Below, in pieces: positions 36,403 through 46,200 of a stretch of DNA of 64,000 nt. Location: contig CM034392.1 of the NCBI GenBank assembly GCA_019925095.2, forward strand, positions 12,543,887-12,607,886, written 5' to 3'. The notes under the pieces are model-generated. The model made no database searches. It saw only the letters and a list, made by a program, of their open reading frames with translations, and was not told the DNA's origin. Every line of letters starts with the position of its first letter. Position 1 is the stretch's first letter. Made by a program: the position numbers and the translations under genes. The DNA comes from Dendrolimus kikuchii (Eukaryota; Arthropoda; Insecta; Lepidoptera; Lasiocampidae).

Positions 36403-37800
36403 TCAAGAAACAGGTAGACTTATTTTTCTTAAAAAGTTGTATGCTTTCGGCGAATAAAAGTGCAAAGTCAATGCAAAAGCTATGATGTCAACACTATATG
36501 TAATTTTTTTTTCTTGTTTACTCTACTAAGTTTCTGAAATTTTTCACAAATATTAGCAGTTACCTGGCAAAATATTTTCAATTTCAGACTGTGATGTATA
36601 ATCCTGGACCACATTTATGAGCGATATCATATCACTAATTTTTAGCTCTTGTCTCTTCACCTTTTGCTGCAATATTTTTCTACTCTTCTCTAAAGATTGC
36701 TCAAGTGATGTCTTGAAGTTTACTTGAACATTAAAATCTTTCAAAGCACGCCGTTTGTATGGTGGTTAATTTTCAATATCCTGTCGAAAATTAATTTAGA
36801 GTCAAAAATGTCCAATGGCTATTTCACTTTCATTGTTTTTATTTTCATGAGTGGAAACTTATAAAAATGTAATTCACAGAATACTGTCTATCTAATAAGA
36901 TAATTTGCTAATATAAAAGTTTGTTCCCTTACAATATCTTGTTTTGGAAATAGCATTAGGGGAACATTATCATTGACAGCTGTATGTGATTGAGTCCATG
37001 AAGTTGATGGGACATTAACACAATCCTGAAATTAAAAATGATTTATAGAGGTATACATTTTTCATAAGAACATAATAATATATACTATAAAGACCACAAA
37101 TGTTCTTATCCAACACTTACCACCACATTGCAACATTTACACAATTGATATGAGTAGAATGGTACAGCATCTTTTAGCGGACAACCTGGCCTTCTAGTTA
37201 TAGTCTGCATTCTTAAAATGAAGACTACAAATCTTCGCAGATTCATAAATTTTTCCCTTTAATGGTACTACAGATAACCAAGCATTCCTCTTGTTTGGAT
37301 CTTTAGGGAAACTGTAAATAGAAATAAAAAGAAAAATAGTAGAAATGTTCAAAATTAAGCTATAAACTATTTTTAATAAATCATTTTGCTCATTTAATTC
37401 ACAATGTTTTAAAATCTTGGATCTTCATTATGTCGATTAAAAGGTACACCAAGACTACAAGCACTACATATCCGTAAATACTTTAAACAGGAAGTTTTTA
37501 TCATTAGACCAATTTTTAAGAATAAGAAGCTTGTCACCCTACTCCTCTTGTTTATGTATAGTTTACAATACAATAAATCGTATTTAACTGCATATTAGTA
37601 GAATAATTCACTGTGGGAGATGATGCAAAGAAAGTGTCGTCAATTTCTGTATGTGTTATTATAAAATAGCAAGACTTTTAGTGTTAATTTCCCTAAAATG
37701 TTAATGTAACTCAAAAATAATTTAATTCAACTTACTTGTGGAATTTCACGCCTGATGTTGGATGCCAAACACTTTTGCAACCACGAACTACACAACTCAT
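36403..37800 (-). pseudogene. P-element-like THAP transposase, decayed, five exons
   Basis: Five exons on the - strand can be read with GT-AG junctions and matching phases: 37736-37800, 37121-37311, 36933-37025, 36564-36780 and 36403-36479. Exon 1 gives MSCVVRGCKSVWHP. Exon 2 completes a THAP zinc finger (C-x4-C, then ICSLHF) with DAVPF near its end. Exon 4 is a coiled coil (SLEKSRKILQQKVKRQELK). Exon 5 reads FALTLHFYSPKAYNFLRK, a signature of P-element/THAP9 transposases directly after the coiled coil. Lesions are a one-base insertion in exon 2 near 37195-37205, a TAA at 36766-36768 in exon 4 and a TGA at 36403. The RNase H-like catalytic part was not found. The ends of the original element are unknown. 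It lies inside the hAT. Confidence 0.8.
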
Positions 37801-38231
37801 TCTAGAATATCACTTAAAACACACCATTTATCATATAAAATCTCAGTTATACGATCGAATTAGACGAAACTCATAAACTAACTTTTTGACACGAAGCCAT
37901 ATCTAGTTTCAGTGTTGCCAAAGTAGATTTTTAATTTTTGACGAATGTTGGGGGACAACTTTGTGAAATAATATTGTTATAATATTTTGAATCAAAGGAA
38001 AATTTCCTTTTTATTTAATAAAAGATTCCATTACATAGAACTAATCCCTGTCTATTGTTTGCAAATAAAATAAAAACTTTTCAAATTTTATAATAATTTC
38101 TTAGAACTGATGGAAATTGACGAATTTTTTTACTTTTATATATATATGTCGGCGCGAATATGTTACTTAATTTATAGATGACGTAAGAAAAAGGATAATT
38201 TAAGTTCTCTAATCTGAAATCATTCTCTAAT

Positions 38232-38555
38232 TTTTATCCGTGCAGGAACGGAGAAAGAATACAATTTCCTGCGGCCCGGCGGCCTGTCGTAAGAGGCGAC
38301 TAAACAACCCACAGCCAGGTGGTAGACTATTTGCTCGACTGGATGGCGACCACCCCTGGTCTAGAGTATGCCGCCATAACAACCTTGTGTTGTGTTCCGG
38401 CATTAGTGACCAGGTTCCAGTCTCCCTTAAGAGAGCAGCAGCGCATTTGTGGCACCTTTGTTGTTGCAAATGTCCATAGGCGATGGTAACCGCTTTCCAT
38501 CTAGTGGGCCGTCTGCCTGTCTGCTGAACTCCTGCAATAAAAAAAAATAAAAAAA
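38232..38555 (+). mobile_element. SINE-like repeat, copy 5
   Basis: Full-length copy, head TTTTATCCGTGCAGGAACGG and tail AATAAAAAAAAATAAAAAAA, inserted within the hAT. All five copies have the same orientation. Confidence 0.8.
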
Positions 38556-38577
38556 CCAGCAAACGTATGACAGCATT

Positions 38578-38810
38578 GTGAATAGCACAGTTGGTGTTGG
38601 TAGACCACGAAGTACACATCATGATCAAATAGAAGTGTTAAAAAAAGGTCAGGTAAAAATTATCTCAAATAAACGTGCGTATATGAAGAGTTTAATGAAA
38701 GTAGATGAAGCGAAAGCTGATTGTCAAGATCGTCGCAAGTGGAAATCCATAGTCTCTGCCTATCCCCATGGGAATAGGCTTGATAATATGTATGTATGTA
38801 TGAACAAATA
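38578..38810 (+). mobile_element. RTE-like LINE 3' end, second subfamily
   Basis: The frame reads VGVGRPRSTHHDQIEVLKKG, KRAYMKSLMKVDEAKADC and RKWKSIVSAYPHGNRL, followed by a TATGTATGTATG tail at about 38787-38801. The layout matches the C-terminus of the 8.6-kb family ([15 protein letters not shown] .. WHSVVRAYP), but the residues differ widely, so it is a separate subfamily. Confidence 0.65.
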
Positions 38811-39733
38811 ATTAATTAACATCAAATGATAACATAAAAGTAATAACAGGTTCTTTAATTTTATATCGATTATTGAGCATTTGTTTAATAATTACGGACC
38901 TGGACCAGATGCATTGGACACTGTGCCTCGAGTCTTGGAGCAGAGAGCCCGAGAGAATTCTAGTCAGTGTTCACTCATTTATTTACTTTATCTATTTATA
39001 ATTATTATTTGAAAATTATTTTGTAACAATTGTTATCTTTAATAGATAATTTAAATGTTCTTGTGATTTATTATTTGGAAGGAGTAAACTACTCTACTAT
39101 TACTATTTAAGGAATTACTGACTTTGGCTATAAAAGCCGACGTTCCTTATCTTTAAAAAACCCAGTACCGCCCTTTCTATTATGACATCTAATTTTCTTG
39201 CAGAAAAGTAAACCTACAGCTTCTATATTATGCTAATTTATTCGATATTAATATTATATTTTGCTAATTTTTCGTTATTAATATATAACAAGGAAAAAAG
39301 TATTATTTGGGTACAATTTACCATATGTCTTGGTAACCCGAACGATAGAGCGAGTGAGATGGAAGACATAACAAAGGTCAATGGAGTTCATATTTTTGGT
39401 CTTCAAAAAAATGTTAGCATTGCAATCTCCATTGTGTGTAAGCTTCTTGGTTCATACCCCTGAAAGATATTTACTCTGTGCAAAAGATTGATAAGCCCAT
39501 AGACAATATTTTTAAAATAATTAGTGGATATGGTAACTCTGTTATGAATTAGGGACTTTCCCGAATACAGAATAGTATAAGATTTTGTTTACATTCGGAT
39601 TCGGATCTTACAAGACTTTCAAGTGCAAGTTGGTACCGATATTTGTATTGTGATAGCTTTAAATTAAACGTTTGTTCTTATGTCCTGTGTGCGTGCTTGA
39701 AAAGTAGTTTTCGATTGACTCTGGAGAGATAAT

Positions 39734-39874
39734 ATGCCTCCAAGATATGAACAACATTATTGAGAAGAGTGGGAGAAGATGAGCGAGTTTAAGCACTGGC
39801 TAACACGAGCTAAAGAAGATTCGACCAAAGCTTACTGCAAATACTGTAAGTGCAACATTATAGCCAAAGTATAG
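39734..39874 (+). pseudogene. hAT transposase N-terminus, BED-finger stub
   Basis: The + frame reads MPPRYEQHY, a TGA, then EEWEKMSEFKHWLTRAKEDS and TKAYCKYCKC, ending at a TAG. The W-x-F-x-x-W-L and Y-C-x-x-C pattern is the start of the zinc finger that opens many hAT transposases. The two His ligands and the rest of the protein are absent. This supports the hAT assignment of the 35.2-40.2-kb element and shows an internally deleted derivative. Confidence 0.6.
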
Positions 39875-40179
39875 AGTTGTGATGCCAATGACTATTGATT
39901 TTGAAGTTGGCTCTTCAACATCACAAGCACAAGCTCACGACGATGACGATATTGATGATCTACAAATATTTGATTTATCTTCATGGTTAAATATACTTAA
40001 AAATTGCACTGCGTTTTTAATTACACTACCTACTTACAATTATTTTCGTTTTTTAATTAATTTAAACAAGATTTGGTATTTGGTATTTTTATTAGCATAT
40101 TAAATTTTGATCTAGCACATTTTTAGCATTATTACCGCCAAAGTCTAGCATTTTTTCCATTTACAAAACGGCAACACTG

Positions 40180-40276
40180 GTAGTACTAGGTAGTATCCAT
40201 TTCGACAGTAGTTTGTGGTTTGAGTTGTAAATAATTATTGTAGTGTGGGAAGAAAATAATATTTATATCTTTAACC
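40180..40276 (+). promoter_or_regulatory. CIR1: CIR1 5' leader squeezed by hAT insertion
   Basis: Only 97 bases separate the hAT terminus from the CIR1 ATG, and the first eight are the target duplication. A GTAGTATCCAT..AGTAGTTTGTGG block here (40190-40218) is also present on the far side of the hAT (35205-35227), so the pre-insertion promoter held an imperfect direct repeat. No TATA box is visible. Confidence 0.5.
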
Positions 40277-43200
40277 ATGGGTAAGGGATTCAATAATTAC
40301 ATGTGTAAAAAATTCTTTCATCCCGCTTCACGAGATAATTTGAAAAGGGTGAGTAATTACTTTGGATGTTTTGTAAATTCTCACAGCAAGGTAAATGTCA
40401 ATAATTATGTTGCAAGAGGATTTCTACTGAATGTTTACTTTCTTTTCTGAATGTTTGGGATATTTACTTTAGAGAAAATTTTAAACAGCATAAGCTTGCA
40501 GTTCTATTTACAGCAATTCCTTTTTATTTTAAAAAATAGATCTAGTAAATTTCTTTATTCAATACATAGTCATTGTGTACTTTATATTTTATTTAGGTAT
40601 GGATGGCAGAACAGAAAACTGAAGCATATAAGAAGAAACAGGAAGAATTACGGGTCCAGTATGAAAAGGAACAAGAGTTACATGAAAACAAGTAATATAT
40701 TTTGTTAACAATATATTAGATCATCAAAAATCTTTCACTGTGCACGCTGTAAGCTTGTGGAATGCATTGCCAGTAAATATTAGAAATGCCAAATTACTGA
40801 CATCTTTTAACAGGTTTATTATGCTCAGTCTGCACCCGCAATAATATTAATGAGTTTTCCCTTTGGCTATGCTGCATGAAAAACCCTATACTATTTCCAT
40901 TTCTTTATTTTCTCAATGACAGTTCTAATTTGATAGTTGTAGTGTTGTGACCAAATAAGTAATGATATTAATTGCATATATTTATTATGTTTTGAACAAA
41001 GACAAATACAACAAAAACATTCAAATATGTTTTTTCAAGCTGGGAACACTCAATGGCCCACCGCCATTTTGTGTTTGTTTTAATCTTTAAAAAATCGAAC
41101 AAACGTAAAATATTGATGTAGCATCACGACGTTGCTATGGCTCGCTGCAAATTTTTGATCGAGGTCAAGAAGATATCAGATTGGTCAAATCTTATTTTCA
41201 CTGACGAGACTTTGTTAAATGCAAACCACACAGTATCTAAGAACTGGACTGACGACACCGCCGCTTCCACTAGTTCAGTGCCAATGGGAAAAGGTGAACG
41301 CCTTATCATATGCCATGCAGGGTCTAGGAAAGGATTCATGTCAGATGCTTTACTGGCCTTTAAATGCAAGAAAACAGTGGACTACCACAAAGAAATTGAA
41401 TGAGGAGATTTACGAAGGATGGTTTAAAGAAATGGTGCAATCTCTGGATAAACCTTCGATAATTATTATAGACAACACAACATATCACTCCACAAAAATT
41501 GATAAAATGCAGACCAGGTTAATAAAAAACAAGAGATAATTGACTGGGCTCCAACATCATGGCGAAAATGTGGATAATACTTTATTAAAAGTGCAATTAG
41601 TGAATATTTTAAAATCGAAAAAAAGCCTCCCTAAAAGATATATTATGGATGAAATAGCTGCCGAACGTGGTCATTGGGTTCTTCGACTTCCGCCGTATCA
41701 TTGCCAGTACAATGCTATAGAACTAATATGGGCACAAATCAAAGGACATGTCTCTCGAAACAATACCCATCCCCCTTTTACGGCAAACAAGATGTTAGAT
41801 TAATTAAAAAAAGCATGTGCGGAAGTAACCGCCGAACACTGGGAAAAAATTGTGAGAAGAACCCAAAACATTGTAGCATCCGATTGGGAAATTCATGTGG
41901 CATTTGATAATATATAAGTACAGGAACTTATAATAAATGTTGGGGAGAGCTCATGGAGGGACAGTGATGATTCATCAGATTTTGATTAAAATAAATAAAG
42001 AAAGAATCAACATAATATAATTAAGACACACAGTGTTGCTAGAAGAAAGCATAGTAAATATTTGCCTCTTTACACTATCTATGGTCTAAGACTTACCCAT
42101 TTGTCCTTGGTTTTATACCTTTCTCTTTCACTCACCAGCATGACATCTCTTTCCTTGATATGATAGATGTCAGATAGCTGTCAAGTCATATAGTCTTCCA
42201 CACACCAGCAAGAAACTTGCTGCAACACTGTGTGTCTCAGTCAACACATAATACCTGTTTTGTTGGAATGCAAAACAGTTATATTATGTGTCTCTGTCGA
42301 CACACAGTGTTGCTAGAAGACCTGTTTGTTATCTGCTGGTGAAAACACAAGTAATACAATGCATATGATGATTAGAGATTTAAAATATTTCTCAAAGTAT
42401 ATCCGATTTACTTTAAGAATTTTAATTTGTCTGTGAAGAAAAATAAAAAAAAATTAATACTAATAACCTCACAATTTATCAATTTCCAACAATATTGATT
42501 TATATTATTATATGGATAATAGTCTCTCCCTGTCTCCCTAGGTTTGCTGGAAGAAAACTCTCTTTGGAGTTGTTAATCTTGTTTTGGTACATCACCACTC
42601 TCTGTAGTTTTATATGTAACTACTTTGTGTACAATAAAGAAAGAAAAAATAATAATCCTCCTATCTGAAATCAATTATTATTTTAAAGAAAATGTTGATT
42701 AGATGATAAGATCTCAAGGTTCCTTGGTAAAGAACTTATCTTATGAATCTTCCATTAAAAATGGAAAACCTAAAGGTAAACATAACTAAAGAGCCTTAAT
42801 AATAACTAAAATTAGTTTATAGCTAATCTTGACTAGGTCTGATATCATTAATAGAAACATCTGTATGTTTCAATACTTATAAGATTCCTCTAATATCTCT
42901 TGTACTGGTCATTTTATAACTAACATCTTGTATCAACATCTAGCTAATAGATATATATGTAGAGTAGTATTAATCTCCCCCCCCCCCCCCCTTTTTTTTT
43001 ATAGAGTACTATATTGTATATTTACAAAAAATATTATATACAATGTCTCTGAAAACAGTAATTATGGTTCTTTAAGCAATTTTTATCTTTCAAGATAATG
43101 ATAGAAATGTATAAACTTGTACTCATTCTCTATCTAGGCTTTTTGACCTCTCAGATACTGTTATAAAATGTTTAATGTGTGTTACAGGACAAAACAATAA

Positions 43201-46200
43201 TTTCGGTGTTTCCGTAACATCCAGCTAGACTGCTTATTATTTTATTTATAATCTTGTTATTACACAAAGTTGTGGCTACCAGCCGATTGTTTTGATTGTC
43301 TGGGGATGCCCTGGTGTCAACAGATCATAGATTCTACAGCCTGAGGCAAGTAATAGTAGTGACTATCCAGCTACTAATATGAAATTATATATACTTATAT
43401 ATATATAATTTTATTTATTTATTTTAATTTTGTCAAATAGAAATGCTAATATTCTAGACAAATAGCATTTTAAATTTCTGGTTTGACAAGTGAAATGGTC
43501 TTAAGTATTTGATGATCATCTTACATCTCTGATAATGTTATTATATGATAGATAGAAAACACTTTAATTTACACCATTTCAAAAAACTTAAGAACTAGTA
43601 ATATATGATAGCCTTTTAAAATTTATTTTTGGCAATGTCTATTGTAGATATATAGTAATTGTAGTTGTAAGTATTATTAAGTAGGTGTCTGCCAACTACT
43701 TTGATAAGTCTTGCCATTTGTGATTCAGTAAGAGACTTGATCATTCAAACTCTAACTTTTTAAGCAAAAAGGGGCAATCTGTCTGTCTGTCCATCTACTG
43801 AGATCTTCCTCCTGTCTTAAATGAGAATTGTTAATAATCTTTGCTTTCAAGTTTGGCCTCCGAAAGCCCTTGGTCTATTCTGGTATTAATAAAAGGAAAT
43901 TTCCTTTAACCTGGTTCAAGTAAGACAGTATTCTATTAGGCTGGGTGGGGAAAATTGCCAAGCCCAGCCGAAAGTCTCATTTCTACCGAATACATTGTAG
44001 AAAAATGAGCACACCTGTCTGGGGCCATTCATCACATACTTTGATGAAAATAAGTTCATGCCTTGGACGCTCCAAATTTTGAACATAGCCTTCATGGCCT
44101 GGAGCAGAAGAAGCCACTTCAGAACTTTAGGACCATTTGGCATCTGGCTTCTCGTTCAGTTTAGCTTCCCCGAGAGCTAAGTGGCAGAGAAAGAGAGTTA
44201 TGCTCCATTGTTCTGTGAGATTCAACAATATGGTAAGCATCTTTATTTATTTACTTTTTTAGGTAAAGGGATTACGTCCTTTTCTCACCATGTATGTACA
44301 ATATGCACCTCTTTGAGTCATACACTGACTATTTATTCTTACAAACATAGTATACATCTCGTTCCTCTTTGAACTCCAAGAAATTGGTTACAGGCCCACT
44401 TTCCAATCAGTGAGCAAATCCTGTTTAGCTGAGCACCTCAACCTGAATTTGAGGTCAAAAGACTGAATAATACAGCTATTTGAGTACTGGTTCTGAGCCC
44501 TGCTCTCCTTTGATCAACTTTATTTCAGGTCTTGCTAAACAGTAGGGTTAGATATTCCCTCTTGGCCTGCTCTGTTTGAATAATTTTAGGAACATTTGCA
44601 TAGTGATTGTGAAGCCAATTCTTTAAAATTGCATAGTATGCAAAATCTCAATTTAGTCATAACCCCTTTAGGAGTAGTAATATATCTATTCCACATGTTT
44701 GAAATCAGAAATGTTATTTTTAGTTATGGTTTTTAGGACAATTTCACTCTGCCTCGCCTGGTGTCCCAGACAGTTATAACAATAGGAAAACAGACCTTAG
44801 ACATTGGAGCAAATAATTTGATCACACCTGAGATTTAATGCTCACATGATGGCAATTGTAAGATAGACTTTTTGATAACTTATATGCCATCCTCGTATCG
44901 AACATTCTCAGAGTTTCTGCAACTTGAGAATCAAGGACCTTCCGTCCTGACTGATTCTAGAGTAACTGGATATGGTGTCTATAGGATTTCTGCAATCCAA
45001 TTTGCTATAATAGCAAATATTTTTGTGCCAAATGTTAAGCCACAAAGCAAGAGCAATAAAGAGGGGAGTTTCCAGTCTTTAAACATCAATTGAGATACTT
45101 CTTATCATCTTACAGAATGTCACAGTCTCATAGCATAGACACTTATGATATTATAAGTTTGTATAAATAAGGTTTAAAATTAGTATACAAATAGACCACT
45201 ACTTTGCTGTCTTAAGATTAATCAAACTATCTCTTATGTTATTATAATAGTAAGATGATAAGCTGTTGTTTTAACCCCTGCTCTCTTATATGTAATTAAT
45301 ACAATTACTTATTGTAATGTGTAACTAAATGTTTGCTGAAAATCTTGCTATAAACCACTCGGAGGAATGTCCGGATGAGGTTTAGCTATTGGTAAGTGAA
45401 AATATGCCTGTTGAATGTTTGTTGTCACTAACCAATGTGTCTTAACTTTAATTAATCTCTTTATTTGTAATATAAAATGTTTTACAATATATTACATATG
45501 AATTAAGACCTCTGAGGTCCAAGAGGGCAGAAATCAACATCTGACTTCTTTATCAAAAACCATCTGAATGCAGCTCTTTGGATGGAGTCTGTTATATTCA
45601 CTACTTTTAATAGGTGAACTATCTCTTTTCTCATTATGTGTATTGTGTAGTCTAAACAATTTACACTAAGATTTATAGGCTTGGCTGTATAATTAGTAAG
45701 GCTTAGATCACTTGTCATACAAGACATTAGATGTGTTACTTTTTAACTTAAAGTACGTACTTGTCTTTAAATTTTAATCACCCTTGTAAGCCACTCAATG
45801 ATGCTTTAATAAGTTGTACAACATCAGGACAAAAATATAGTCTTGACTACAAATAATTTGCAATGTAGTCTCTAATATTTAATTATGGGACATTGGTCCC
45901 ACTGACTTTATTAATCCTGTCAATAAGTAATGTAAAAATTACTAGGCTTTGGTGAAAATCAGTTGTGGTGCCTCCTGTGAGGACTTAATTTACAAGCCCT
46001 CGTTTACAAGACCAATGTTCAGGTGGGTTATAGTCACATGGCACATCTATGTACCATGAACAGATCCAAACTTTCTTTAATATAGGTTAGAAGGCTATAA
46101 CCACCCAAAGTTATCTTTATATCTCAAATAATAAATAAATGGGCCGACTATCTATACACACCCCAGTGTTTTATCACTGAATTAAAGAAGCTGTTCAACT

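Larger units (their letters stand above)
35414..39455. repeat. Subterminal inverted repeat pair within the hAT
   Basis: The block at about 35414-35505 (CCAAGAAGCTTATACACAAT core) is matched in reverse complement at about 39352-39455, closely over 28 bp and loosely over a further 60. It may represent subterminal hAT sequence or a duplicated end. Confidence 0.65.
35238..40179 (+). mobile_element. 4.9-kb hAT-type element abutting CIR1
   Basis: Ends begin CAGTGTTGCCGATTTGG and, inward from the right, CAGTGTTGCCGTTTTG. The flanks carry an exact 8-bp duplication GTAGTACT at 35230-35237 and 40180-40187, as hAT insertions do. Subterminal TAGCATTTT-type words recur at both ends. The only transposase trace is a BED-finger stub at 39734-39874. 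Nested inside are a P-type transposase relic (36403-37800), a SINE-like copy (38232-38555), an RTE-like tail (38578-38810) and other repeat pieces. The right end is 97 bp upstream of the CIR1 ATG. Confidence 0.85.

Noticed and set aside
23337..38555. A CRISPR-like or tandem array from the repeated ~320-bp units
   Set aside because: The copies are kilobases apart, have poly(A) tails and 5' truncation, and this is a eukaryotic genome.
43916..45093. Small open frames at 43916-44143 (-) and 44872-45093 (+) as exons
   Set aside because: No recognisable motif and no convincing splice context.
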